64,000 nucleotides of DNA from Davidsoniella eucalypti (GCA_004009845.1 RMBW01000005.1:124001-188000), one strand, 5' to 3'; shown: positions 46,653-58,342, counted from the stretch's first letter. The notes: a model not told the origin generated them from the sequence alone. Translations and numbers: made by a program.

Positions 46653-47972
46653 ATGGGGTATCACAAACATCTACCCAAGGAAATAAAGTTTCCAGAAAAA
46701 TCAATACTGTTCAGGCACCCGGGGTATGATGAAGAATTCAACGGTTTCCTAAACCTCCCACGGGTTGATTCAGACCACAATGGGAAGTACGGTGTTCACC
46801 ATAGAACCGCATTGGTTGCTTGCCAGATCATTGCCGGCAATTGTTTTGACAAAGGCTACCTTTCACTCTCCAGATCTGGCCCGCAAGTAGATACATCACT
46901 TGATGATACGCTGATTGAGAAAGAGTACTACTTTGTGATTGAAGACTGCCAAGGTATATATCCTTAGACATCCTATAGTACATTGACATTGCTTGCTAAT
47001 AATCTTTTGATAGAACCGTATCCTGTTGTACCCACCTTCGAAGAGTGGAAATTCCCACACGGTCGAATCCCCGAATATTGGCTAAATGCCACAATATCTG
47101 AACCCGAGCCCTCTACAGCACGTTGTGCTATTGCCAATACTTCCTATGCAATTCAGGAAGCTCACCTTGTTCCACGTGAAGAAAACCCGTGGTATCGAAG
47201 GAATAACATGGCGCGTTGCTATCGAGAAACTAATGCTGGTACTCACGACATTGACCCGAATCCAGACAATATCATACCACTTCGGAATGACCTTCACCAT
47301 TGTTTCGATAAAAGAGGTTTTGCATTCGTTCCCAAGCCTTGCCCGGAGAGTACCTTTTCAAGACCTATTACCAGGTTTGTTGTCCATCTTCTTGACTCTG
47401 AAACTGCTGAACTATGGCATGATTACCACTATGCAGACGTTAGATGTACAGAGAGTATGATTCCATTTTTGTTTGCTCGCTTTGCATGGTCTATTCTCCT
47501 CCAGGTCAAGCCCTTTCTTTGCACAAAGGAAGACCGCTATGTTCTTCACCTAAAGGAAGACAAACCTGGCAAGCTAGAACCATTGATTAAGTTAGTCAAT
47601 GGAGCTGAACTCTACCAGAAATACAGTGGTGGTGGGCCAAACAACATCAGGGCGCAGTCTGCTAGCAAAAAGAGGAAAGGGTTAGATGATGACGATGAGG
47701 AAGAGCATGACTATACCTATGACTATTCTGATGTCATCTTGGGTACATGCCGTCATGGCTCTGTTTCTGGAACTAGATCGGTTGAAGAAGAAGACAATGG
47801 CCTGAGAATTGAACTGGATGACGACGAAGCAAGTGATGCCGAAGCGGTTCATGATCCTCTAAGCAGGACTAGGCATGAGATCAGATCGAAAACTGTGGGT
47901 ATCAATGACGCCAATGTTGATTTCAGTGGAGACTACAAAGATGATACAAAAGTTGATATTCAGAGAAGCTAG
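46653..47972 (+). CDS. HNH endonuclease-domain protein
   Basis: Exon 1 is 46653-46953; the intron is 46954-47013 (60 nt, GTATAT...GCTAAT...GATAG); exon 2 is 47014-47972. The join reads EDCQ/EPYPVVPTF and gives 419 aa. The nuclease core runs from EAHLVPREENPW (His about 151) to NIIPLRNDLHHCFDKRG (Asn 186-192, His 195-196), the H-N-H arrangement of the HNH_2-type domain found in many fungal proteins. The N-terminal 100 residues (with HHRTALVACQIIAGNC) look like the companion domain of that family. The C-terminus is acidic and disordered (DDDDEEEHDYTYDYSD). It could bind or cut DNA; the biological role is unknown. It sits between two same-strand copies of repeat R2 and beside a SINE-like insertion. 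Confidence 0.85.
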
Positions 47973-48699
47973 AAAATGTCTGGTATCAACTCTCTCATGA
48001 AGAGATTATCTTTACATAGGCGCAAAGCACATAGTTCAGTACTATCAGTTGGGAAATTTCTCAGGAGAAAGCCTCATCCCAAGGCCCAACGTTCTTGTCT
48101 ACTTTGATGACCGGCTACCCGTTTTACAGCTAGATAGTCAGTGCGAAGGAAAGGCGCAGTTAGGTTATAGGGGTGCATTACCGACTGTAGACCAAGGGAT
48201 TAGTGAGCAATAGACTTCTATCTTCCAAGTCAGAAAGAAAATAAGACATGATCAAGCGAGGTAACATATTAAAATGTAATTGATAATGAAGACAAAAAAA
48301 AGTAAACGAAATGTAAATAAAGAAAAGGGAACATGCTCAGCCCAGTTGTAAGATCAGGATTTAGGACCATTCATTCATGTACATGTGTACATGTGTAATA
48401 GCGATATCAGCAAGGGCTTGAAAAAGGCTCTGAAAGGTCTCTTCCTTCCTTGTTTATATCAATCAATATGTCCGAGCGGAGGACAACTTACAGATATAAT
48501 TATTCTTCAATTGCATTAACCCCGCTGTCGAGTAACAATTCCATAGAATAAAGAAAGTTATCGTACGAGGTTTGGGGTAATATAATGTGTAGAGAAAATA
48601 TCCGCTCCTTGTGCTTCTAAACACAGGGTGTGGTGGAACCTTGTATAACCCTAGTGGTTATAGAGGGAACCGGGTTGTGACTGGAGTCACTGTTACAGT
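47973..48699. other. 3' flank of the HNH gene
   Basis: AT-rich, no gene seen. A small palindromic stretch (TACATGTGTACATGTGTA at about 48379-48397) and purine-rich A runs near 48290-48320 are the only local features. Confidence 0.4.
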
Positions 48700-48712
48700 G
48701 TAACGAATTGAC
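48700..48712 (+). repeat. Target-site duplication, left copy (GTAACGAATTGAC)
   Basis: Identical 13-bp direct repeats at 48700-48712 and 48874-48886 bracket the SINE-like element, the hallmark of target-primed insertion. Confidence 0.9.
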
Positions 48713-48873
48713 GGTGTTGCTACTGTAAAAGGGATGGACGCCAGTCTAGTCTGAGCAGTCCCGGATACTAGGAACATAGAAAACTGGTGCCAGAAAACAC
48801 GGCCTCGCCCGGAGTCGAAAAGGAGCTCTTAGATAAATCTCTAGACTATAAATAAAATCATCATCATCATCAT
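48713..48873 (+). mobile_element. SINE-like element, copy 2 (with target-site duplication)
   Basis: A 161-bp unit starts GGTGTTGCTACTGTAA and ends ATAAATAAAATC(ATC)n, flanked by 13-bp GTAACGAATTGAC repeats. Its first ~45 bp are shared only with the copy at 18507. The rest (from AGTCTGAGCAG) matches the LINE 3' end at 27041-27172. The common 5' border of the two copies argues for a discrete short element rather than two random LINE truncations. I could not identify convincing RNA polymerase III A and B boxes. Confidence 0.85.
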
Positions 48874-48886
48874 GTAACGAATTGAC
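48874..48886 (+). repeat. Target-site duplication, right copy (GTAACGAATTGAC)
   Basis: Partner of the repeat at 48700-48712. Confidence 0.9.
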
Positions 48887-49772
48887 AGAACGGTGGGCGC
48901 TGTGCAGCGGAGTCCCCACCTAAAGGAGACCGAAGAGGACACAAGTCTTCAAGAAAATGTGTCTTTCGGAGGAAGGTTGAGAGCCGAAGCGCACCCAGCG
49001 GAGTCCCAAGAACAAAGTCCAGAGTTCCGAGGCTGCGGTTGCGACCATCTGTGCCGGGCTATGGGGCACCTTGTAAAATGTGTGGGCTCTCTGGGAGCCC
49101 ACAGGCACACGAGACATGTGCATCAGTGCTGGAACTTAACGTGATAGGCCTTGAAGTCGCCATGTTTAGTTCCTCACTGTAAGAACCCAAGATGTCGTCT
49201 ATCAAGACGACCCTTGGGCCATGGCTCCGGTTCCCCAAGGGGATGGAGCTACTCTCAAAAGACATCAACCAAGCCCTAAGTGGGGCTACCATCCACGTCA
49301 TCAGGTGACCGCACCATCCGACGCGCCTCCAAGGCTGGTGATCGAGTGTCGAAAGAGGAAAATTGGCGTAGTCGAGTCGGGTGCGATGGTAGAGGCACAG
49401 CGACAAGACTCCCGCGCCGCGGGTTGGGCTTCCGGAACCTTCAAAAATAGGTAGCCCTTCGAGTATGAGTGTGTCTCCCTGAGCTTTGTAGTGTAGTGAC
49501 TCGGGAGACCAGCAATCGCGAGAGAGTGTGGTGAAAAGGGGCGATTGTTGGTGAGAACATCCCTCGAGAGAGGAAAAATCGGGCTCAAGGCCTCATAACT
49601 CGATGCATCAATGAAGACAAGCGTCTAAAAGATAAAAGAATGGACAGCAGCATTGGGAATATGTGCTGGTCGCTCTTAAAACCCACGACGAAGGGGAAAG
49701 ATTCGTCTTTGGACGGAGGGGGAGGTACTCGAACTCAAAGGTACCCCCCGAGGGTTGTAGGAGGGAAGGTTG
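48887..49772 (+). mobile_element. Dispersed repeat R2, copy D (longest), with gag-like relic
   Basis: This copy of about 886 bp ends in the shared GGGAAGGTTG terminus. Near 49030-49120 translation in two frames gives Cys/His-spaced text (CDHLCRAMGHLVKC in one, CKMCGLSGSPQAHETC in the next) that looks like a frame-broken retroelement zinc-knuckle region. Reading in this orientation therefore suggests a retroelement whose coding part has decayed or been deleted. Confidence 0.6.
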
Positions 49773-51249
49773 AACTTGAGATACGTTAATATTAGGGTTT
49801 GTTGACAAGTTCATGTTCCTGCATCAATGTCTCTTACAGTGCAAATTTTGTTCCAATATAACTTAGCATTTGCATGCATTTATTTCAGTCGAATTTGACA
49901 ACCCTTTTAGATGCAGATGATAGCTGACCAGAGAAGCGAATAAAGAGCGATGATATAACTATAGGCTTGGCTGCGAACACCCGCAAATGTTGCTTCGGAC
50001 AAGTACTCTATTGTCAGATGGTCGCTAGTAAAACCAGTTTCTGCAATGCTTAACTGCTCAGCCCATTATTGTAGTACGTGATCAATAATTCTGAATCAGC
50101 AACTACATTACTGTAGTAATTCTGGTCATGATGTGTCGCAGCGACATTTAAACTGGATCAACACGATGCTAGTAGGAAGCAGAAACAAAGGTATTCCTAG
50201 GCTACTTCATTACATGAAACGCGATCTGCGTGTTCCCGACTAACACATCATACAAAGTATGAGAAGGAATGTCTTGCACAAAGTCTAGGTCACACTGCCA
50301 ATTATTGCCCCCGTTGGCGATCATTGAGCAGATATGTATTGCTTGAAACAGCTCCCGGACACATTACATGACGCCAGATACTACAGTAGTTGTGCTGTAC
50401 AGGTATATGTATATCAGACTGCATGGGTCGCTTCTACTGGGAAAAAGGAAAGAAAAACACAAGAAGCCCCTGCAGTTATTGCACATTCGAAATGTCTTGG
50501 ACTTTTGGTCCAGTTGCCTGAGTGCTTTTAGGACCAGGCAAGACCATCTCACAAAAAGCTTTAGGCGATAAGTTCGCCGCTGTGCCAAATTCTGCATCTC
50601 AGTTTTCTTTTAGCAAACATCGTGTATTTTGCAACTTCTTCTTGGCGCACATATCGTGTATTTATTTTTTCATGCTGCCGGGTCTGTCTATTGCTCTTTT
50701 ATCGTTTCGTCGCCATATATTGCTTCGCTTTTGCCGCTTTTCCCTCTCGGCTGCCAAACCCCTCCAACCCGCCAAGGCCTTTGTTTTCGCCTGGTCTCGC
50801 TCATCAGCATTGTCTGTCGCCCATTCTCCATTGTGTCTAGGCTTTGGAGCTGAGAGGGGCTGTGTCGCAGTTTCGATCTGCCTGCTTAATGGCTTACTCC
50901 ACGATCAACAACAACACATAGTTGTATTTCGCTTGTCACTCGTACATATCAATACTCACACACACATACACCATCCCATATCCGCCTCTAGCGACCCTAA
51001 ACCCGCTGTAGAGACGCTACAAAGACTTGGGTTGGATCATGCAGCCTAGCAGCTGACTGCACCCACACCATCTCCAATCTTTATACGACCCTGCTTCCAT
51101 CTTACATAGATACCCGCCGCATATTGCATTATACTTTCCAACTTTCTGACGTTTCCTTGTGGGCGATCGACCCAGCTTTGGCTCTTTTATAGCCGCGAGT
51201 CCCCCAATCCGCTCGTATCTTACACATCGCCATCTCACAATACACCACC
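49773..51249. promoter_or_regulatory. Long upstream region of the GH76 gene
   Basis: About 1.5 kb. The final ~700 bp are pyrimidine-rich and hold a 175-codon open frame (50522-51049) that reads as low-complexity leader sequence, not a known protein. Promoter and leader of the GH76 gene are the best explanation. Confidence 0.4.
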
Positions 51250-53201
51250 ATGAGATCGCTGCTGGTCTATCTCTTTCTGATCTCAGTCGTTGCACTGAAC
51301 CTTAAGTCTGATCACCACCACCGGGTCAGAACCATCCGCCGAAAATATGTCTGTTCCATATTCGACTCCCCTAATATTCCAGAAGGGAGATGTCGGCCGT
51401 CGGCGCCAACAACCTTCCTTGATGAAGCTCCGGCAGAGCCCGTAGAAAAGGAAACACAGGCCGACCCAGGAGTGCTCGACGATGCATTCTATGCTCTCTC
51501 TGTGCTACAGGATGAATTCTTTCATTCTGAGTTGGGGACTTGGCCAAAATCTATCGATTGGACTGCGGCCGTTCTCCAAACCATGTTGTCTGGGATGACT
51601 TCATCTCTGTCGGATGCCTTTTCTGATATAGACCTGGCAGAGAATGCCACCAAATCAAACATCATCAACCTATATTTCTCGCAAACAGTGGCATCATATT
51701 TCGGCCAAAACCATATATCGATCCGTGGACAGGTAAACATATCCCACATCTTGTGCTCAACACCAATCACTCTGCTGATAACCCTCGCTAGGCCTACGAT
51801 GACATGCTGTGGGTAGTTCTTGGGTGGCTCGAAGCCCTCAAGTTTATCGACAAGCATGGCAAGACCCATTTCACGCAATCAGGAGTTGGTGCACAGGCTA
51901 TCCCTGAGATCAACGATGCTCTCGAGACCCAGCCATGGTATGGAAACTACTGGGTGAGGTCCTTCGCTCATCGGGCCCGCATTTTTTGGGAACTGGCCAG
52001 CAAAGGCTGGGGCACCGATCTTTGTGATGGTGGAATGAACTGGAACCCCCACGAGTGGGTATACAAGAACGCCATCACCAACGAATTATGGATTTCCACT
52101 TCTATCCAGATGTACTTGAACTTTCCCGGCGACGATATCACCTCGCCGTGGATGACAACACCATCGGGCTCCATCCCGATCAAAGATCCTAAGTTCCTCA
52201 AGGCGGCAGTGGAGGGCTACAAATGGCTGTTGAATTCTAACATGACCAACGACCAGGGCCTATTTACCGATGGCTTTCATATATCGGGACACAATGGTAG
52301 TACCAAGTGTGACCAACGTAATGAAATGGTATTCACATACAACCAGGGCGTTCTTCTCACTGGCCAGCGCGGCTTGTGGGCTGCAACAGGGAGTCCTTCA
52401 TATTTAAACGAGGGCCATGCTCTCATCCAGAATGTCATTCGTGCCACTGGCTGGAGTATCAAAAACGGCTCCCCAAACGATGAAATCGATAATCTCCCGC
52501 CTGGCCTTCTCCCGCCATGGAGGGGGCTAGGTCGTGGCGGCATCCTAGAAGAAGTATGCGACTCCAGCGCCACCTGCTCGCAGAATGGACATACATTCAA
52601 GGGGATCTTCTTCCACCACCTAACCTATTTCTGTTCGCCTCTATCAGCTGATGAGCTCGACGTCGAACCCTCAAGGCAATCTCCGGGTTACAAAACCAAC
52701 CAATTTGAAAGCATTGCCGAGACACATGCCCGCGCTTGTCGGTCATACGTCCCGTGGCTGAAACACAATGCTGAGGCCGCTCTTCTCACACGTAGCGAGC
52801 AGGGTGTCTTTGGTACCTGGTGGAGCGCTGGCTTGTTTAATCTAACGAACCACGTACCAAGCCACGGCGGTGTTCCTTTGACTGCTGCAATGGTCGACTA
52901 TCGCAACCACGCCATTAAGAGGGTGGGTGAGTGGGGAAACGGCAGTCTGCCCAAGATGAATCTTCCCGGTGTCAAGGACGATCCAGGCCATTTATCAGTT
53001 TCTCCTGGAAAACCAGAGCCAGTCTCCTCTAATCAGCACGTTATGAACGGAGGTGCTACAGCAAGAGACGGCAATTCTGTCAAGCCAAACGGTCACTTCA
53101 TCAGAGGAGATCCCAATGATCGTGGGCTGGGACGTACCGTAGAAACACAAAATGGAGGCCTGGCTCTACTACGGGCTTGGTGGGAAATATCACAGACTTA
53201 G
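51250..53201 (+). CDS. Secreted glycoside hydrolase family 76 (alpha-1,6-mannanase-like)
   Basis: Exon 1 is 51250-51732; the intron is 51733-51791 (59 nt, GTAAAC...GCTAG); exon 2 is 51792-53201; 630 aa. A signal peptide (MRSLLVYLFLISVVALNL) is clear. The join creates the motif AYDDMLWVVLGWLE (Asp 164-165), matching the catalytic-region signature of fungal GH76. Aromatic-rich segments (DLCDGGMNWNPH, WGTDLC, GNYWVRSF) and NGLF-type N-glycosylation sites follow. GH76 enzymes act on alpha-1,6-mannan, either to trim it or to transfer cell-wall glycoproteins. I see no C-terminal GPI signal, so it is probably soluble or wall-released. Directly after the TAG stop the same frame continues with KVVFPN and a long Asp/Glu run to a TAA at 53268-53270. 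Confidence 0.9.
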
Positions 53202-53270
53202 AAGGTCGTGTTCCCGAATGACGACGACGAAGATGAAGATGAAGATGAAGATGACGATGACGATGAGTAA
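53202..53270 (+). other. In-frame acidic extension after the GH76 stop
   Basis: Downstream of the TAG (53199-53201), the same frame reads KVVFPN followed by about 16 Asp/Glu codons and ends at TAA. It may be a former C-terminus cut off by a nonsense change, or simply a GAT/GAA microsatellite. Confidence 0.5.
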
Positions 53271-55879
53271 GGTAGAAAGAAAGAACATAGTCCCATTGAG
53301 AGTACTTTAAAACATGTCCATAGACTGTATATTCAATATTCCAACTTATATTTTATACATCTTTATTGAAAACGAATAATTTACTTTGCAAATACAACCA
53401 ACCGTCACCAAAAAAAATAGTCTTTGTGTGTTAGCCTTTCTCTGTTCTTTTCAACTTTCTGTGGTGGTTCACTTGCATATATTATTATATTCGTCGCTAG
53501 CTCTTAGGGGTCTAGATTTTAGTGCTGTTTTGTGGTTAACTTTTCGATTATAGATTTTATTTGATTTGTATGGTGGGACTTTCAATAGTTACTTATACTT
53601 TAGTTCGTTTATATCGCGCTGTGAACCATGCTATGTTATGTGTAGTCAACTCTATCGCTGCTCGGGGGATGGGGTAGGGTTGTTTTATTTCTGTGTACAT
53701 ATTAGGGGAGAGAGAGGGGCATATGTTAGAGGGTAGAGGGGGTGGGTTATTCGCATCGAGGCGATTAGAAGAGGCCATCTTCTATAAACTGATGTTTATT
53801 TCTATCTACAAGAGCCCGGCGGATTGGTTGTGGCTATTATTTAATTCCTAGTTACTATCTACAAGATTATGTACAGGCTACTATCTATCTATCTACAAGG
53901 GCGAGCTACTGGAGAGTCTTTTCACATAACATAGAGTAGTGTTGAGGTGTCATATAGCTATAGTCACAGTTCTACTTTGGTTGACATGTTGTGGGGGGGG
54001 GGGGGGGGTAAACTTACAGCTGTCACAGTGGGTTTCTATAGTGGTAGGGGCCAGAGCACAGGGCGATGGGCAAATTGGACACATTGGGGGTTGTAATTTA
54101 GGCATTAGTCACAGTCATTATCATTAGTGGGGAGATTTTTCAATTGGTTCTTACCATTCTATTAATTCGGGAAGCTATGGCTTATGTATGCCAGCGCAGC
54201 TGCGCCTGAACCTTAATGTTAGTACTTGGTTAATATTATACTATGATGTGGGTCCTTAAATAGGATAAGAAAAATCTCGATATTCCAAATAAAATTCTTC
54301 GCAACCCAGGACAAGCCAGTGGAGCAATGAAAGAAAGTAGAAGACCTGTCAGACGTCCATCACATCCCACCCTACCAATGCGCTCGAAAGCAGACCATAT
54401 GGCAAGGACGAGATCATCATCACTTCTTATACAGCTAGTGCTCAGCCGAAGCCGCCACTGAGCCGCCATCTTTGCAGATGGTGCAGAAGTACCCAGAGTT
54501 TTCACTCTAAGGATGTGAGGATATCAATCATCAACCAGGGTGGACTCTGTAGCTCCTTTGGGGAACCAAGAGGAAGGTCGACTACTATAGAAATGATTCT
54601 CTGAAGTATTGTCGCCTAGAGAAGAAAAGGAAGAAGAAAAAGAAAGTGAAAAAGGGCGGGCAGCCAGGCTTTTTATACACGAGCTGCCAATTAAAAGTGG
54701 GCCTTGCTATTATTTTTGACCCACTTGCTAGTATGTCATTGGTGGAAAATGTAGTAAAAATATGGGGCCCTGGGGCAGGAACAGGGATTCAGTCCCAAGT
54801 GGCATCTGTTAACGTTTATTTAACCCTACAGTAAGTCGTCATTGAATTGAGCCAATACACAAGTCTAACCCTGCAGTCTCATTATGCCAAAAGAGTAACA
54901 AAGATATTCTAGATAGTGATAGTTCCAAGTCATGATGATCAACAGTGGACAGTATGGATAATATATATATATTTTATTTTATTTAATTCAACTTTATTAA
55001 GGTGTAAATGGAGAGCTCAGTATCCTAAGATACACAGCCCTGAACTAATACTAGTATACAATTTAGGGTGAAGGATACTTCTCAACAGTGACGGGAGATA
55101 CAGAACATTTGTTATGGTTTTGTTATATGATATTCCTGCGCATTTCAACTTCTAATCCTCTCCGGGAAAACCCACCTCGTTGGGAACCTGTCTCAAAACC
55201 TCCCAGCATTTTGTAGCTCCATTTTGAATGGGCCATGATGCTCCTTGTATTGTAAACCCTCTTGACAGTATGGTTACTACCTGGCATCTACCTTCTGCAG
55301 AACTTCGTGAGTGGAGAGGCTGCCCAAACCCTCAGACAAGCATAGGGTGAGTTTTGCCCCAGCTGGATGATTGTGGGAAGATTGCATTCATTACCTTGGT
55401 TAACTGCTTATTTTTGTAATAGCATAGCTGCAGGAGATAAATTTGCGTATACAATACTTACGGTGTATATCAAACGAAATGATTGTACATGCTGATCTGA
55501 TTCCTGTGCTCCATAAAATAGTCAAAAAGCTAGCCTTGATATATAATCAGGAATCAAGCTATTCTCCTTTCCCAAGCTTGTGATTTGCGCCTTTCCTATT
55601 TTGTCTCGAGTCCTCCGACCAGCAACGTAATGCAACATTAGAAACATCAAACATCACGACACCCAATTTTCCTCATTACTTGTCTTGTTTCCTCAAACTA
55701 TTTATTGTCAATTATCGCAGAGGCTTTCGCCCGAAGCCACTATTGAGAACCTGCAGAATCGCGACGGCCTCAGAACCAAGGCTAAACCAATCGCTCATCG
55801 TAATAACAGGGCAATCATATATCGATACGGCATCTCCCGAACCACAAAGAGCTTGCGGGCCCTACATAGCTAGCCCACG
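53271..55879. other. Gene-free spacer before GUP1
   Basis: 2.6 kb without a recognisable gene. It contains a run of 16 G (about 53993-54008), TCTA microsatellite text near 53886, an AT-dinucleotide-rich patch near 54958-54985, and the GUP1 promoter at its right end. Confidence 0.45.
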
Positions 55880-57954
55880 ATGGCTTTTATAGCCACCGCC
55901 AAGGCGTACGTCTCTAAGATATATCACCTAGATACCCTCGACTCGCGATTCACGACTCCTCCGACCATTTCATACCGCAGCTACCAGAAGGATATTGACG
56001 ATCCCGTGGCGAAGCGAGAGCGCGAGTCCAAATATGCCAAGTCCTTGCCGCCAGAGCCGAGATGGAAGACACCAGAGTTCATGGTTTACAAAGTCGTTGT
56101 GTTCCTGTCGTTATTCGCAATCTATTGGATTCCGTTCGGCGTGTCGCAAAGTATGCCATCTGTTCCCACGAGAGGAAAAGCCTATGTTGGCTGTGGTGAC
56201 CATATCCATTGGCTAACTCTAAATCCCAGCATCTGATCCACGATATCACAAATATTCAGATCTTCTCGAACCCGGCTGGATACCCGGGCGCAAAATCGTA
56301 AGTTGACCGAAAACCCAAGGCAACGGAAACCAATCGTCACATGTCATGGTCAGATAGTCTAACAAAAATCTCATAGGATGTATCCGACTCGCAATATCAG
56401 ACTTTCCGAGAGAACCTCCCATTCATGCTGGTAATGTTGCTCTTGCACCCTTTTCTTCGCAAGGGATGGGAATCATGGAGATCACCAACGACTGTCCGCC
56501 TGACACCTGCCGAAGCCGCATACCAACGCATGACTATGCGCACTTCTTTCGACGCCGGCTTTGCCATATTCTTTCTCATTCTTCTCCATGGCTTCTCGAT
56601 TTTCAAAGTCTTGATAATCCTGTGGCTCAACTTCCAGATTGGCATTCAATTACCCCGCAAATATGTACCTATAGCGACCTGGATGTTCAATATTGGCATC
56701 TTGTTTGCTAATGAGCTGTCGGTTGGATACCACTACAAGTGGCTTGCGTCTTGGATCGTCGACCAGCATACTGATGGCTCCCTGTTGCTCGCCTTTGGTG
56801 GGTGGCTCGATAGCTATGGTGGTCTAATGGCGCGCTGGGAAATTCTATTCAACATCACAGTGCTTCGTCTGATTAGCTTCAACATGGATCGGTACTGGAG
56901 TACTGACCAGAGCGGATCTGGAATGGCAGAGGTAAATACACTACTCAACGTACATTATAGACGGTCTTTTACTAATCTCCCCAAGAAGAAACAGATCGAC
57001 CCCGCTAACCTTAGCGAAAGAGAACGCATCAAAGTGTCTGGCAAGCGTGACGACTACTCGTTCTGCAACTATCTCGCCTATATAGTATACGCGCCACTCT
57101 ATCTCGCTGGCCCGATCATGACCTTCAACGACTACCTGAACCAGTGCAAGTACAAGTCTGCTACTATTCAAGCCAACCGGACTATCCGCTACGGCATCCG
57201 GTTTCTCTTCGTCCTACTTGCTATGGAATTCACGCTCCACATGGTCTGGGTCTGCGCAATCAGCGAGCGCCAACCAGACTGGAGCTCATACACTGCGCCC
57301 CAGATTGCGCTTTTATCATTCCTGAACCTCCATATAATCTGGCTCAAATTACTTTTACCATGGCGTCTATTCAGATTCTGGGCTCTAGTGGATGAAATCG
57401 ATGCACCGGAAAACATGATTCGTTGCGTAAGCAACAACTACAGTACACTATCGTTCTGGAGAGCCTGGCACAGATCTTTCAACCGTTGGCTCATCCGCTA
57501 TCTCTATGTACCTTTGGGCGGTACATCCTTTACAGGTGGCATGGCCGTCGTGCAATCAGTATTTAACTACATACTTGTCTTCACGTTTGTAGCCTTGTGG
57601 CACGACCTCCAGATGCGCCTGCTGATTTGGGGATGGCTTATCGTGCTCTTCATGTTACCAGAGATGGCCGCGGCCTCCCTTTTCCCACGTAAGAAGTGGG
57701 CGGATAGACCAGAGACTTACAGACGCTTGTGTGCCCTTGGAGCGGTTCTTAATATACTGATGATGATCATGGCAAACCTGGTCGGCTTTGCTGTTGGCCT
57801 TGATGGTCTTAGTAGCTTAATCATGGGGATCTTCCAAGACTCCCATGGCCTAATGTTTTTGGGGATCACATGTTTTGCGCTATTCTCTGGAGTCAACGTT
57901 ATGTTCGAGATTCGAGAGACTGAAATGCGCCAAGGAATCTCGATGAAGTGTTAG
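55880..57954 (+). CDS. GUP1: Membrane-bound O-acyltransferase, Gup1-like
   Basis: Exons are 55880-56150, 56230-56297 (only 68 nt) and 56377-57954; both introns are 79 nt. Joins read FGVSQ/TSDPRYHKYSDLLEPGWIPGRKI/DVSDSQYQTFRENLPF, and the product is 638 aa. Gup1 remodels GPI anchors in the ER by re-acylating lyso-phosphatidylinositol and affects glycerol handling and membrane order. The protein is strongly hydrophobic with about ten membrane spans. The MBOAT core is visible: FCNYLAYIVYAPLYLAGPIMTFND, then NYSTLSFWRAWHRSFNRWL, and ALWHDLQMRLLIWGW, with the expected catalytic His at about 522. It ends in EIRETEMRQGISMKC. Length is close to family norm and the gene looks intact. Confidence 0.95.
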
Positions 57955-58342
57955 TGCTGTTATAGAAATTCATAGTACAGTAGATAAACCCTGTTATATG
58001 TCTTCAAGTATATTTTTTCCCCCGTTATTTTGTAATCTAGGAATAATAGTAATTCTTTTCCCTCACAAATACAAGATATATGCTATATGATGCAATAACG
58101 ACGTGTTTTTAACGAACGGCTCCAATAGCGATCTGCAAGCACCCCTCCAGAAACGAAAAAGAAAAAAAAAAGAAAAAAAAGAAATGGTTTGGTTCTAGAT
58201 CCAGGCTAGTATACCGGGTATAAAGATTAAATGAAATACTCTGGTGTCATGATCATGGCTTGACAAAGATCGACAAGCAGATATGCGAGAAAAAAAAGAA
58301 AGAAAAAAGATCAGCAAGTATCCCTACGCCATGTTCTCTTCA
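57955..58342. other. 3' intergenic region between convergent genes
   Basis: 388 bp, AT-rich with A/G runs near 58155-58185 and 58288-58312. Holds the 3' ends of GUP1 and the FAR-17a gene; nothing else seen. Confidence 0.5.

Noticed and set aside
48713..49772. LTR retrotransposon or solo LTR
   Set aside because: No matching terminal repeats at both ends; the (CAT)n tail and 13-bp target-site duplication favour non-LTR insertion.
50522..51049. 175-codon plus-strand frame upstream of the GH76 gene
   Set aside because: Overlaps two other frames of pyrimidine-rich leader text; hydrophobic stretches come from T/C-rich codons, not a conserved protein.
53993..54008. Run of 16 G
   Set aside because: A homopolymer prone to length error; no flanking G-tract pattern that would mark a designed G-quadruplex element.
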